From positions 5,208,001 through 5,272,000 of the forward strand of contig NZ_VFMJ01000001.1 in assembly GCF_006715005.1 (NCBI RefSeq): a DNA stretch of 64,000 nucleotides. The letters run 5' to 3'. The notes under the pieces were generated by a model. It searched no databases. It worked only from the letters and a program-made list of their open reading frames with translations, and was not told the origin of the DNA. The translations under genes were made by a program, and so were the position numbers. This document shows, piece by piece, positions 1-8,804 of this stretch (within the stretch, counting starts at the first letter, position 1; every line of letters starts with the position of its first letter). Origin of the DNA: Serratia marcescens. GTDB taxonomy: Bacteria; Pseudomonadota; Gammaproteobacteria; Enterobacterales; Enterobacteriaceae.

Positions 1-27
1 CCATTCCAGGTAGCGGCGGCGGCTCAT
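1..27 (-). CDS. yqjK: YqjK-like protein, N-terminal fragment
   Basis: Only the first nine codons (MSRRRYLEW) lie in the window; the gene runs off the left edge. The start codon overlaps the stop of the upstream yqjE gene in an ATGA arrangement, which implies translational coupling. The name rests mainly on synteny with the E. coli yqjC-D-E-K order, because too little sequence is visible for a family assignment. Confidence 0.5.
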
Positions 28-425
28 GGCTCGCGCTCCAGTTCGGCGCGGTCGAGTTCCAGCTGCTTGCGCGTGGCGCCGAGCAGCGTGGTGCGACGGG
101 CCTTGACCAGCGTCCAGATGGTGCCGACCACGGCCAGGAACAGCAGCACGCCGGTCGTGGCGCCCAGCGCCACCAGCCGGTAGACCGGATCGATGGCCCA
201 GAAGATCAGGATCAGCAGGCTCATCAAACCGAAGGCGGTGAACAGCAGCGTCATACCGGCCATGATCAGCAGCTGAATGAGGTTGGCTTTCTCCTCTTCC
301 AGCTCGACCACCGCCAGCCGGACACGGGTTTCCACCATGCCGACCAGGATCGTGATGATGCGCTGACCGATATCCAGGACCCCTTTAGCGGGGCCCTGCG
401 CGCGCACTTGCGGTTGTTCAGCCAT
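24..425 (-). CDS. yqjE: YqjE, phage-holin-superfamily inner membrane protein
   Basis: A 133-aa protein beginning MAEQPQVRAQ. A soluble N-terminal part with a charged helix (VELEEEKANL, about residues 42-51) is followed by two closely spaced hydrophobic segments (about 52-82 and 88-108) and a charged tail. This is the layout of the YqjE family, whose cellular role is unclear. I chose the ATG at 425 over the longer arginine-rich extension because the extension would overlap yqjD and does not look like protein. The gene lies 2 nt after yqjD and overlaps the yqjK start, so it is the middle gene of a leftward operon. Confidence 0.85.
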   Translation of the reverse strand: MAEQPQVRAQGPAKGVLDIGQRIITILVGMVETRVRLAVVELEEEKANLIQLLIMAGMTLLFTAFGLMSLLILIFWAIDPVYRLVALGATTGVLLFLAVVGTIWTLVKARRTTLLGATRKQLELDRAELEREP

Positions 426-427
426 GA

Positions 428-733
428 TTAACGACGCGCGAGCAGCACGCCCAGCACGACGCCGACCGCCGCGCCGATACCGATGCCGGTCCACGGGTTG
501 TCGCGCACGTAGTCGTCGGCCTGACCGGCGATCTGTTTGGTTTGCGAAGCCAGCTTGTCACCGGCGTCGCTCAGGCGAGCGCGGCTCTCTTTCAGCGCGC
601 CTTCCGCTTTCGAACGCAGCTTCTCCAACTCGGCTTTCGGCTTATCGGTGGAGGAGTTCAGCACTTCCTCCAGCGTATCGGCTAAGGACTTCAGTTCAGC
701 GCGTAAGTTTTCTGCATTTGAATCATGTGCCAT
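428..733 (-). CDS. yqjD: YqjD/ElaB family ribosome-associated membrane-anchored protein
   Basis: A 101-aa protein with a long helical, charged body (residues 1-75) and a single C-terminal hydrophobic segment, GIGIGAAVGVVLGVLLA, ending in RR. This is the tail-anchor plan of the YqjD/ElaB/YgaM (DUF883) family. In E. coli, YqjD binds ribosomes and tethers them to the inner membrane in stationary phase under RpoS control. The preceding RDNPWTGIGIG motif is typical of the family. The gene is the first of the tightly packed yqjD-E-K run; 164 nt of non-coding sequence separate it from yqjC. Confidence 0.88.
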   Translation of the reverse strand: MAHDSNAENLRAELKSLADTLEEVLNSSTDKPKAELEKLRSKAEGALKESRARLSDAGDKLASQTKQIAGQADDYVRDNPWTGIGIGAAVGVVLGVLLARR

Positions 734-897
734 GTGATTATTCCTTAACGTTTATTTCGACAGACTTTTAACATAGCGGATTTTTTCGCCGGAGCAAAGG
801 GGTGATGGCCAGCAGATAACACCAGACATCAATTCCATATGCTTAAGAAATCCCGTGTGATGGGGCTCTCATCGATAAATCCGCTGGTGTAAAAAAA

Positions 898-1269
898 TTA
901 TTCCGCCTGGGCGCGTTTCAGCTCAGCCTGCGCTTCTGCCAGCTTTTGCTGCTTCTTGGCGACCTTGTCCAGCTTGCCGGTTTGCTGCGCTTCTTTCAGC
1001 TCCTGTCGGCGCTCGTCGACCTTGCGCTGCTTCTCCGCGATATTTTTCTGGCGTTCGGCCTGCAGGCCGGCTTCGGTACAGTGAGTCTGTACTTCGCTCA
1101 GCGCTTTTTTCAGCCCGTCCACGCGGTGGGTGTTGCCGTGTTGGGTGGCGTAGTCGATTTGCTGCTGGATGTCTTGCGCTTTGGCGGCGCAGCCGCCCTC
1201 AGCGGCCGAAGCGAGCGACGGCAGCGTGCAGAGTGGCAACAGCAGTAACAGTGAATGGCGTAATTTCAT
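898..1269 (-). CDS. yqjC: YqjC, DUF1090 periplasmic protein
   Basis: A 123-aa secreted protein. The Sec signal peptide (MKLRHSLLLLLPLCTLPSLASA) is probably cut after residue 22. The mature part has two cysteines (CAAKAQD and TEAGLQ regions) and then an extended charged helix rich in K, E, Q and A, as in DUF1090/YqjC proteins. Molecular function is unknown. It sits between mzrA and yqjD as in E. coli, which supports the name. Confidence 0.85.
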   Translation of the reverse strand: MKLRHSLLLLLPLCTLPSLASAAEGGCAAKAQDIQQQIDYATQHGNTHRVDGLKKALSEVQTHCTEAGLQAERQKNIAEKQRKVDERRQELKEAQQTGKLDKVAKKQQKLAEAQAELKRAQAE

Positions 1270-1479
1270 CTTTCAGTTCCTTTTCATGGGATGCCTGAAC
1301 AGGCATCCGCTTTCCTGACTGCCGAAGGCGGCAGCGCGAGAGGAGGGCGTTCATCGCCGGCTGAAGTTACCCTTCAGCATAGTCATGAAACCGGCGTGCC
1401 CCCAAAGAATCAGCCGTGACTTAGTGCCGACTGATTGATTTTTGAGCTAATCGATGCGAATGAAAATGAAGATAATGGC

Positions 1480-1509
1480 AATGAAAGGAAACCCCTTCAT
1501 ATGAAGGGG
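1480..1509 (-). terminator. Intrinsic terminator after mzrA
   Basis: A perfect 18-nt palindrome, CCCCTTCATATGAAGGGG (1492-1509), is followed on the minus strand by TTTCCTTTCATT. It begins 1 nt beyond the mzrA stop codon. The U-tract is interrupted, so the efficiency is uncertain. It would separate the yqjA-mzrA transcript from yqjC. Confidence 0.65.
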
Positions 1510-1510
1510 A

Positions 1511-1885
1511 TTATCCCAGATTGAGTGGGGAACGCGCAAATTCGCGTACCCAGTGCGACGGCACGGGGGACTCGCTCAACGCGATGTGGTAACCGGGCGG
1601 CAGGATGGTTTGCAGCGCTTCGCGCGCCAGCAATTGCTGCTCCGGCGAATCCAGACGGATGACCAGGCCATCGCCTTCCGGCGTAATGCTTTTGATGCGG
1701 ATGCCGCGCTCATCCAGGCGCTGATAGACGTAAAAACCGTCGGGCAGCGACAGCCCTTGCTGGCTGGCGCGAATGCGCAGCTCGCTCTCGGTGCGCACCA
1801 TGCAGGGCACCAACAGCGTCGCCAACGCCAGCAGGGCGAGCGCGATCATCAAGACGTATTGCCAGCGCGGGCGCTTTGCTGTCAC
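1511..1885 (-). CDS. mzrA: MzrA, modulator of EnvZ/OmpR
   Basis: A 124-aa inner membrane protein with one N-terminal transmembrane helix ([17 protein letters not shown]) and a periplasmic domain carrying the family segment [20 protein letters not shown]. In E. coli, MzrA contacts the sensor kinase EnvZ and links CpxAR to the OmpR regulon. I selected the GTG at 1883-1885, because it overlaps the yqjA stop codon (GTGA) and gives the length expected of the family. The upstream ATG at 1930 would add 15 polar residues lying inside yqjA. Confidence 0.8.
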   Translation of the reverse strand: MTAKRPRWQYVLMIALALLALATLLVPCMVRTESELRIRASQQGLSLPDGFYVYQRLDERGIRIKSITPEGDGLVIRLDSPEQQLLAREALQTILPPGYHIALSESPVPSHWVREFARSPLNLG

Positions 1886-2562
1886 GCCCCTTTCCCCGGA
1901 TTCTGGCTGCCGGCGCGTTTTTTGCGCCACAGCACGATCAGCGAGCCGACCAGCCCGACCACCAGCAACACCAGCGGCAACATCATCAGGCAGAACATCA
2001 GCTGATCTTCATACTTGCGGAACACCGGGGTTTTCCCCAGCGCGAAGCCCAGCGTCGTCAGGATCAAGACCCACAGCAGGCCGCTCATCCAGTTGAAGAA
2101 CTGGAAGCGCGCGTTGCTCAGGCCGGACAGGCCGGCGATGGTCGGCAGCAGGGTGCGCACGAAGGCCAGGAAGCGGCCGACCAGCAGGGCGGAAAGCCCG
2201 TGGCGGTGGAACAGGTTGTGAGCGCGCTGATGGTAGTGGGCCGGCAGGTGCGAAAGCCAGCCTTGCACCGTTCGCGTATTGCCGAGCCATCGGCCCTGTA
2301 TATAGCTGACCCAGCACCCCAGGCTGGCGGCGACGGTCAGGATGACGATGGTCAGCGGGAAGCCCATGGTGCCTTTGGCGATCAGCACGCCAACCAGGAT
2401 CAGCAGGCTGTCGCCCGGCAGGAAAGCGGCCGGCAGCAGGCCGTTTTCCAAAAACAGGATCATGAACAGCAGAATGTAGAGGGTCCACACCAACGAAGGG
2501 TTCGCCAGCGTCTCAAAATCCTGCTGCCACAAGGCATGTATCAGTTCTTTAATGATATCCAT
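1882..2562 (-). CDS. yqjA: YqjA, DedA-family membrane transporter
   Basis: A 226-aa polytopic DedA protein. Residues reported as essential in E. coli YqjA are all visible at the same positions: E39 and D51 in the [13 protein letters not shown] segment, and R130 and R136 in [12 protein letters not shown]. The family supports undecaprenyl-phosphate or lipid recycling and is needed for pH and drug tolerance; E. coli YqjA acts at alkaline pH. It is translationally coupled to mzrA downstream, and both belong to the Cpx-linked yqjA-mzrA unit in E. coli. Confidence 0.93.
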   Translation of the reverse strand: MDIIKELIHALWQQDFETLANPSLVWTLYILLFMILFLENGLLPAAFLPGDSLLILVGVLIAKGTMGFPLTIVILTVAASLGCWVSYIQGRWLGNTRTVQGWLSHLPAHYHQRAHNLFHRHGLSALLVGRFLAFVRTLLPTIAGLSGLSNARFQFFNWMSGLLWVLILTTLGFALGKTPVFRKYEDQLMFCLMMLPLVLLVVGLVGSLIVLWRKKRAGSQNPGKGA

Positions 2563-2698
2563 CCGGTGTTCCTAAAACGTCATTGTTTATTTTTATCTCA
2601 GCGGCGGAGCGGGCGTGGGCTGAAAGCGCGCGGCGATCCTGAATGCTGATAACGATGAAACGGCGTTGCTTTAAGGTTTCTAAGCGGTGCGACACCGG

Positions 2699-3145
2699 TC
2701 ATAGGTGGTAAGTCAGCGTGCCACGGTACTGCATGTTGCTTTCTTTCCAGCCGGCCTGCCGGCTCTGTTGCCTGGAGGCGTCCAGCGTCCAGTCGACCTG
2801 GGCAAGCCGGTTGGGGGCCGGGGTGTCCTGGCGGGGGAAACGAATTCGGTAGCCCGGCTCTGCGGCCAGGGTATAGACCGGTGCCGTCAGGGAGGACGCG
2901 AGCAGCGAACCGGGGAAAGAGTGCGCTCTGGGCAGCAGCAGCGGCAGCTTGCCGGGGGCTTTGCGGCGCGCTTCGGCCGGCGCCCGATACACATGATCAT
3001 AGGGGGAAAGCGCCGGCTCCGCCAGTAGCGGCAGGCTGCTCAGCGCACTGGGGGTTGGCTTGGGTGACGCCACGCATAGCTGTTGGCCGGAGACCGAACC
3101 GGTCCAGCAGAAAACAGCAATCAGCATGGCAAACAACCAGCGCAT
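2699..3145 (-). CDS. Hypothetical exported protein
   Basis: A 148-aa product with a clear Sec signal peptide (MRWLFAMLIAVFCWTGSVSG). The mature part is proline-rich, contains one cysteine and several aromatic residues near the C terminus (NMQYRGTLTYHL), and has no motif I recognise. It lies between exuR and yqjA, where E. coli has no gene, so it is a lineage-specific insertion. It is read in the same direction as yqjA, 136 nt upstream. Function is unknown; the signal peptide and uninterrupted frame support it being real. Confidence 0.65.
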   Translation of the reverse strand: MRWLFAMLIAVFCWTGSVSGQQLCVASPKPTPSALSSLPLLAEPALSPYDHVYRAPAEARRKAPGKLPLLLPRAHSFPGSLLASSLTAPVYTLAAEPGYRIRFPRQDTPAPNRLAQVDWTLDASRQQSRQAGWKESNMQYRGTLTYHL

Positions 3146-3331
3146 TTATTCGCGTCCCGCCCCCGCAGCAATGGGTAAAAAAGTGGGCTAACTCTACCAA
3201 AATAGCACGATTGGCAACAGGGAAATCTACGTTGCCGACGGTGAAATAGTACACGGCAAACGGCGGTTCCGGCATCGATTCAGCGGATTTTACATTACCT
3301 GACATAAGCCGACGGTTTTTGACCGCCGGGG

Positions 3332-4108
3332 CTATTTCGGCTCGTGGCTTACGCCATCCAGGTGCACTACTGGGTTCTCGGCGAACAGGTAGCGGTCGGC
3401 GTTGTATTCGAAGTCGTCGCTGGTGGCGTTAAACAGCATCTGCTTGGTGTTTTCCAGGTGCTGCCACATCGCCAGTTTGGCGGCGTAAGGATCTTTGCGC
3501 ATCAGCGCCTTGAGGATCTGATCGTGATCGTCGCACCAGCTGGCGATCGAACGTTCGTCGATATGCTCGTGCAGTTTCTTCCAGTAAGGGTTGTTGACCC
3601 GCTGCACCCACATTTTTTCCACGATGGTGGCCATGGCGGTGTTCTGGGTGGCCAGCGCCACCTGAACGTGAAACTTCAGATCCCACTGCGAGTCGCGAAA
3701 GCGATCCTCTTTGCGGGCGTGCTCCTGGATCTCCATCAGCTGCACAATATCTTGTTTGGTCACCTGGGTGGCGGCGAATTCGGCGATGTTGCTTTCAATC
3801 AGCTGGCGCGCCTGCAGCAGCTCAAACGGGCCGGCGGTGGCGAACTCGATGCTGTCGCCCGGCACCACCAGGTGTTTTTGCTGGTTGGACACCACGTGGA
3901 TCCCGGATCCCTTGCGCACGTCCACATAGCCTTCCACTTCCAGCATGATGATCGCTTCGCGCACCACGGTGCGGCTGACATTCATCTCTTCGGCGATGTA
4001 TCGCTCGGCCGGCAGCTTGTCGCCCACCGGGTAGCGGCCGCTTTCGATGCGTTGCTTAAGCTCGGCGGCCAGTTGCTGATACAGGCGTCTGGTTTCAGTG
4101 AATTCCAT
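3332..4108 (-). CDS. exuR: ExuR, hexuronate regulon repressor (GntR/FadR family)
   Basis: A 258-aa regulator with an N-terminal GntR winged helix-turn-helix ([20 protein letters not shown], about residues 33-52) and an all-helical FadR-type (FCD) effector domain. ExuR represses exuT, uxaCA and uxuAB and is released by glucuronate or galacturonate. The ATG at 4108 ([12 protein letters not shown]) matches ExuR proteins; the longer frame would include the operator region. It lies downstream of exuT on the same strand, with a candidate ExuR box in front of it that suggests autoregulation. Confidence 0.93.
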   Translation of the reverse strand: MEFTETRRLYQQLAAELKQRIESGRYPVGDKLPAERYIAEEMNVSRTVVREAIIMLEVEGYVDVRKGSGIHVVSNQQKHLVVPGDSIEFATAGPFELLQARQLIESNIAEFAATQVTKQDIVQLMEIQEHARKEDRFRDSQWDLKFHVQVALATQNTAMATIVEKMWVQRVNNPYWKKLHEHIDERSIASWCDDHDQILKALMRKDPYAAKLAMWQHLENTKQMLFNATSDDFEYNADRYLFAENPVVHLDGVSHEPK

Positions 4109-4154
4109 AGTGAATGCTCTATACGGTGCGGTGGGAAGGGGCGCGTGGCCATCG

Positions 4155-4172
4155 AATTTGTTATACCACTTA
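4155..4172. promoter_or_regulatory. Candidate ExuR operator upstream of exuR
   Basis: AATTTGTTATACCACTTA matches the ExuR/UxuR palindrome AAATTGGTATACCAATTT at 14 of 18 positions, including the central TATACCA. It lies 47-64 nt upstream of the exuR start codon, where a repressor could block the promoter. The consensus is from memory of E. coli; no binding is shown here. Confidence 0.55.
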
Positions 4173-4227
4173 TTCGGCACCGCTGCCAGAGGGGCAAGAG
4201 GCCCGGCGTGGCGGCCGGGCGCTGGGA

Positions 4228-5526
4228 TCAGCTGCGCGCCGGGGTGGGCTGCAGCGCGGCGGGTTGCGGTTCGGCGGCCGGGCGGTTTTGCAACACCGTC
4301 CAGATGACGATGGCGCCGAGAATGTCGAACACCGACAGCGCGGCGAACAGCGGGCTGAAGCCGAGGGTGTCCGCCAGGGCGCCGACCACCAGGGCGAACA
4401 GCGTGCTGGCGGTCCAGGCCGCCATGCCGGTCAGCCCGTTGGCGGTCGCCACCTCATTGCGGCCGAACACGTCGGAAGAGAGGGTGATCAACGCGCCGGA
4501 CAGCGCCTGATGGGCGAAACCGCCGACGCACAGCAGTGCGATAGCCGCGTAAGGGCTGGTGAACAGGCCGATCATGCCGGGGCCGATCATCAACACCGCG
4601 CCCATCGTCACCACCAGCTTGCGCGAGACGATCAGATTGACCTTGAAATACTTCTGGAACAGCGGTGGCAGATAACCACCGACGATGCAGCCGAGATCGG
4701 CGAACAGCATCGGCATCCAGGCGAACATGGCGATCTCTTTCAGATTAAAGCCGTAGGCCTTGAACATGAACAGCGGGATCCAGGCGTTGAAGGTGCCCCA
4801 GGCCGGTTCCGCCAGAAAGCGCGGCAGCGCGATGCCCCAGAACTGGCGGTTGCGCAGGATCTGCCAGGCGGACATCTTTTTGGCGTTAGAGGTCTGGTGC
4901 TGCGCTTCCTGGCCTTCGAGGATGTAACGGCGCTCTTCCTGGCTCAGTTTCTTCTGATCTTTCGGGTGCTTGTAGAACAGCAGCCAGCAGATGGCCCAGA
5001 TCAGGCTCAGCACGCCGGTGATGATGAACGCCATCTCCCAGCTGTGCGCCACGATAGCCCAGACCACCAGCGGCGGGGCGATCATGCCGCCGATCGACGA
5101 ACCGACGTTGAAATAGCCGACGGCGATCGAACGCTCTTTGGCCGGAAACCACTCGCTGCTGGCCTTCAGCCCGGCGGGGATCATCGCCGCCTCGGCCATG
5201 CCGACCGCGCCGCGCGCCAGCGCCAGTCCGCCCCAACTGTTGGCCAGCGCGGTGCCCATACAGAACACCGCCCAAAGAATGGCGAACATGGCGTAACCGA
5301 CCTTGGTGCCGAGCACGTCCAACACATAGCCCGCCACCGGCTGCATCACGGTGTAGCAGGCGGAATAGGCGGCGACGATATAGGAATACTGCTGGGTGGT
5401 GATGTGCAGCGTATCTTCCAGCGTCGGCGCCGCCACGGCGATGGCGTTGCGGGTCAGGTAACCCAGCACGGTGCCGACGGTCACCAGCCCGATCATGTAC
5501 CAGCGTAACCCTTTAATTTTACGCAT
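4228..5526 (-). CDS. exuT: ExuT, hexuronate:H+ symporter (MFS, ACS family)
   Basis: A 432-aa major facilitator with about twelve hydrophobic segments. The N terminus, [20 protein letters not shown], and the following [14 protein letters not shown] are characteristic of anion:cation symporters for galacturonate and glucuronate. It imports the substrate of the UxaC-UxaA pathway encoded divergently at 5831-8751. A loop with [16 protein letters not shown] lies between TM6 and TM7. The start codon has a purine-rich site upstream. Repression by ExuR is expected from the neighbouring regulator and operator-like repeats. Confidence 0.95.
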   Translation of the reverse strand: MRKIKGLRWYMIGLVTVGTVLGYLTRNAIAVAAPTLEDTLHITTQQYSYIVAAYSACYTVMQPVAGYVLDVLGTKVGYAMFAILWAVFCMGTALANSWGGLALARGAVGMAEAAMIPAGLKASSEWFPAKERSIAVGYFNVGSSIGGMIAPPLVVWAIVAHSWEMAFIITGVLSLIWAICWLLFYKHPKDQKKLSQEERRYILEGQEAQHQTSNAKKMSAWQILRNRQFWGIALPRFLAEPAWGTFNAWIPLFMFKAYGFNLKEIAMFAWMPMLFADLGCIVGGYLPPLFQKYFKVNLIVSRKLVVTMGAVLMIGPGMIGLFTSPYAAIALLCVGGFAHQALSGALITLSSDVFGRNEVATANGLTGMAAWTASTLFALVVGALADTLGFSPLFAALSVFDILGAIVIWTVLQNRPAAEPQPAALQPTPARS

Positions 5527-5830
5527 CCGAAATGTCTCCCCGTTTGAAGGTATGGCCGGCGATGCGGCTGGCGAGACAATAACCTGTCATACAGGTTTAA
5601 AAGTTGAGTGATATCACAAAAGGAATTATTCGCCTGAGCGATACTGTCGCTGGTGAAATAGGGCGTTTATGCCGCAAATTTGCCGTAAAACTGAGCGAAA
5701 AAGGGATTGAAGGACAGCAAAACGGCAGATGGCGGGAAAAATTTGCTGGACGCTCGCTAAAATTGGTGTGATAACTTTTGTGATTCGATCCCTGTGCCGC
5801 ACGGCAAGTAAGTAAGGTAAGGAGCCCGAG
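5527..5830. promoter_or_regulatory. Divergent exuT / uxaC control region
   Basis: This 304-nt region has no gene. It holds a 7-bp inverted repeat, AACCTGT-CAT-ACAGGTT (5581-5597), 55 nt before exuT, which resembles a diverged ExuR box. A second ExuR-like sequence, AAATTGGTGTGATAACTT (5760-5777), lies on the uxaC side. Possible CRP sites are GTTGA-N6-TCACA (5603-5618) and a TGTGA half site (5779-5783). The arrangement fits repression by ExuR and CRP activation as known for the E. coli exu regulon. All sites are by-eye matches. Confidence 0.5.
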
Positions 5831-7243
5831 ATGGCGACGTTTTTGAGCGAAGATTTCCTGCTGGACAGCGAATTTGCCCGGCGTTTGTACCATGACTACG
5901 CGGCGCAGCAGCCGATTTTCGACTACCACTGCCATTTGCCGCCGCAGCAGATTGCGGAGAATACCCGCTTCAGCAACCTGTACGATATCTGGCTGCGGGG
6001 CGATCACTACAAATGGCGGGCGATGCGCACCAACGGCGTGGCAGAGCGGCTGTGCACCGGCGATGCGGGCGATCGCGAGAAATTCGACGCCTGGGCCGCC
6101 ACGGTGCCGCACACCATCGGCAACCCGCTCTATCACTGGACGCATCTGGAGCTGCGCCGGCCGTTCGGCATCACCGGAACGCTGCTGTCGCCGAGCACGG
6201 CGGATGAGATCTGGCAGCGCGGCAATGCGCTGCTGGCGCAGGATGAGTTTCGCGCGCGCGGCATCATGCGGCAGATGAACGTGAAAATGGTCGGCACCAC
6301 CGACGATCCGATTGACGATCTGCGCCACCATCGGGCGATCGCCGAGGATCATAGCTTCGATATCAAGGTGTTGCCGAGCTGGCGGCCGGACAAAGCCTTC
6401 GCCATCGATGCGCCCGGCTTCAACGACTATCTGCGGCAGCTGGAGGCGGCGGCGGACACCGCCATCGGCCGCTTCAGCACGCTGTGCGACGCCCTGTACA
6501 AGCGCATGGATCACTTCGCCGCCCACGGCTGCAAGGTGGCCGACCATGCGCTGGACGTGGTGGTGTTCGGCGAGGCCGATGAAGCGACGCTGGATGCGAT
6601 CCTGCTGCGTCGCCTGAACGGTGAGCTGCCGACGCCGGAGCAGAGCGCGCAGTTCAAAAGCGCGGTGCTGCTGTTCCTGGCCGGCGAATACCGGCGCCGC
6701 AGCTGGGTGCAGCAGTATCACATCGGCGCGCTGCGCAATAACAACAGCCGCATGCTGGCCGCCGTCGGGCCGGATATCGGCTTCGACTCGATCAACGATC
6801 GGCCGCTGGCGGAGCCGCTGTCGCGGTTGCTGGATGCCCAGGCGCGGCAGGGCGGCCTGCCGAAAACCATTCTCTATTGCCTCAACCCGCGCGATAACGA
6901 AGTGATCGGCACCATGATCGGCAATTTCCAGGGGGAAGGCACGCCGGGCAAGATGCAGTTCGGCTCCGGCTGGTGGTTCAACGATCAGAAGGACGGCATG
7001 CAGCGCCAAATGACGCAGCTGGCGCAGCTCGGGCTGTTGAGCCGCTTCGTCGGCATGCTGACCGACAGTCGCAGTTTCCTGTCGTACACGCGTCATGAAT
7101 ACTTCCGCCGCATTCTTTGCCAGATGATCGGCCGTTGGGTAACGGACGGCGAAGCGCCGGCCGATATCGCGCTGCTGGGCGAGATGGTGAAAAACATCTG
7201 CTTCGACAACGCCAAAGACTATTTCGCCATTGACCTGGCGTAG
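5831..7243 (+). CDS. uxaC: UxaC, glucuronate/galacturonate isomerase
   Basis: A 470-aa amidohydrolase-fold isomerase that converts D-glucuronate to fructuronate and D-galacturonate to tagaturonate, the first intracellular step of hexuronate use. The N-terminal metal-site motif FDYHCHLPP (about residue 36) and [19 protein letters not shown] near the C terminus are family signatures. The length equals that of E. coli UxaC. The start is preceded by a strong AAGGAG site, and uxaA follows 20 nt downstream in the same operon. Confidence 0.97.
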   Translation: MATFLSEDFLLDSEFARRLYHDYAAQQPIFDYHCHLPPQQIAENTRFSNLYDIWLRGDHYKWRAMRTNGVAERLCTGDAGDREKFDAWAATVPHTIGNPLYHWTHLELRRPFGITGTLLSPSTADEIWQRGNALLAQDEFRARGIMRQMNVKMVGTTDDPIDDLRHHRAIAEDHSFDIKVLPSWRPDKAFAIDAPGFNDYLRQLEAAADTAIGRFSTLCDALYKRMDHFAAHGCKVADHALDVVVFGEADEATLDAILLRRLNGELPTPEQSAQFKSAVLLFLAGEYRRRSWVQQYHIGALRNNNSRMLAAVGPDIGFDSINDRPLAEPLSRLLDAQARQGGLPKTILYCLNPRDNEVIGTMIGNFQGEGTPGKMQFGSGWWFNDQKDGMQRQMTQLAQLGLLSRFVGMLTDSRSFLSYTRHEYFRRILCQMIGRWVTDGEAPADIALLGEMVKNICFDNAKDYFAIDLA

Positions 7244-7263
7244 CCGTTATCTGGGATCGGTTT

Positions 7264-8751
7264 ATGCAAAGTACGATAAAGATTCACGAGCAGGATAACG
7301 TGGCGGTAGCGCTGCGCGACCTGGCGGCCGGAGAAACGGTTGAGCTGGCGGGCGTATCCGTTCCGCTGGCGCAGCCGGTGGCGCGCGGGCACAAGTTTGC
7401 GCTCGGCCCGATTGCCGAGGGTGAGGACATCATCAAATACGGCCAGCCGATCGGCCACGCGCTTGCGGCCATTGCGCCTGGGGAGCATATTCATTCGCAA
7501 AACGCCAAAACCAACCTGAGCGATCTGGACAGCTACCGTTACCAGCCGCAGTTCCCGGCGCTGCCGCCGCAGGCGGCGGATCGCGAGGTGCAGCTGTACC
7601 GTCGGGCCGGCGGCGAAGTGGGGATCCGTAATGAACTGTGGATCGTGCCGACCGTCGGCTGCGTCAACGGCATCGCCCGCCAGATCCAGCAGCGCTTTTT
7701 GCAGCAAACGCAGGCGGAGGGGATCGACGGCGTGCATCTGTTCAGCCATCCGTTCGGCTGCTCGCAGCTGGGGCAGGATCATGCCAACACCCGCATCATG
7801 CTGCAGAACATGGCGCGCCATCCTAATGCCGGCGCGGTGCTGGTGATCGGGCTGGGGTGCGAGAACAATCAGGTGGATGCCTTTCGCGCCACGTTGGAGA
7901 TAGAGGACGAGCGTCGGCTGCGTTTTATGGTGTGCCAACAGCAGGATGACGAGGTGGAAGCCGGGTTGGCGCTGCTGCACGAGCTGTACCGGGAGATGCG
8001 CCACGATCGCCGCGAGCCGGGCCGCCTGAGCGAGCTGAAGTTCGGCCTGGAGTGCGGTGGTTCGGACGGATTGTCGGGCATTACCGCCAACCCGCTGCTG
8101 GGGCGGTTTTCTGATTACGTGATCGCCAACGGCGGCACCACGGTGCTGACCGAAGTGCCGGAGATGTTCGGTGCCGAGCGCATTCTGATGAGCCGCTGCC
8201 GCGATGGGGAAACTTTCGACAAAACCGTCGATATGATCAATGATTTCAAACGCTATTTCATCGCCCATCAACAGCCAATTTATGAGAATCCGTCGCCGGG
8301 CAACAAGGCCGGCGGCATCACTACGCTGGAGGAGAAATCGCTCGGCTGCACCCAAAAAGCGGGGCTAAGCCAGGTGGTAGACGTGCTGAAATACGGTGAG
8401 CGGCTGCGTGTGCCGGGGCTGAATCTGCTCAGCGCGCCGGGCAACGATGCGGTGGCGACCAGCGCGCTGGCCGGTGCCGGCTGCCATATGGTGCTGTTCA
8501 GCACCGGGCGAGGTACGCCGTACGGCGGCTTTGTGCCGACGGTGAAGCTGGCCACCAACAGCGAGCTGGCGGCGAAGAAGCCGCACTGGATCGATTTCGA
8601 CGCCGGCGGGCTGATCCACGGCGTGGCGATGGAGACCTTGCTCGGCCGCTTCGTCGATCTGATTGTCGAGATCGCCAACGGCCGCCCGGCGCGTAATGAA
8701 ACCAACGATTTCCGCGAGCTGGCGATCTTTAAAAGCGGAGTGACGCTGTAA
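7264..8751 (+). CDS. uxaA: UxaA, altronate dehydratase
   Basis: A 495-aa iron-dependent dehydratase forming 2-keto-3-deoxygluconate from D-altronate. An N-terminal SAF domain (about 1-100, with GHKFAL) precedes the large catalytic domain. Cysteine-containing segments such as WIVPTVGCVNGIAR, SHPFGCSQLGQD, GLGCENNQ and EKSLGCTQKAG are the expected metal or catalytic region. It is second in the uxaCA operon; the next enzyme, UxaB, is not adjacent in this window. A bidirectional terminator follows. Confidence 0.96.
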   Translation: MQSTIKIHEQDNVAVALRDLAAGETVELAGVSVPLAQPVARGHKFALGPIAEGEDIIKYGQPIGHALAAIAPGEHIHSQNAKTNLSDLDSYRYQPQFPALPPQAADREVQLYRRAGGEVGIRNELWIVPTVGCVNGIARQIQQRFLQQTQAEGIDGVHLFSHPFGCSQLGQDHANTRIMLQNMARHPNAGAVLVIGLGCENNQVDAFRATLEIEDERRLRFMVCQQQDDEVEAGLALLHELYREMRHDRREPGRLSELKFGLECGGSDGLSGITANPLLGRFSDYVIANGGTTVLTEVPEMFGAERILMSRCRDGETFDKTVDMINDFKRYFIAHQQPIYENPSPGNKAGGITTLEEKSLGCTQKAGLSQVVDVLKYGERLRVPGLNLLSAPGNDAVATSALAGAGCHMVLFSTGRGTPYGGFVPTVKLATNSELAAKKPHWIDFDAGGLIHGVAMETLLGRFVDLIVEIANGRPARNETNDFRELAIFKSGVTL

Positions 8752-8760
8752 GGCTGACGA

Positions 8761-8787
8761 AAAAGGCGCTCTAAGGAGCGCCTTTTT
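8761..8787. terminator. Bidirectional terminator between uxaA and sstT
   Basis: The stem AAAAGGCGCTC / GAGCGCCTTTT has a TAAG loop (8761-8786) and T- or A-runs on both sides. It lies 10 nt past the uxaA stop and 18 nt past the convergent sstT stop, so it can end both transcripts. Confidence 0.88.
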
Positions 8788-8804
8788 TATGAAGCAAGGC
8801 GGGA

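Noticed and set aside
2997-3305. Cysteine-containing 102-codon frame overlapping the 148-aa exported protein gene
   Set aside because: Overlaps the signal-peptide gene out of frame and extends into the non-coding gap before exuR; no ribosome binding site.
4114-5508. 464-codon open frame antisense to exuT
   Set aside because: Composition is histidine, arginine and glutamine-rich without family motifs. It is the shadow of the GC-rich exuT gene, whose product is unmistakable.
5597-7096. 499-codon open frame antisense to uxaC
   Set aside because: It mirrors the uxaC reading frame and crosses the exuT/uxaC control region; no recognisable domain or ribosome binding site.
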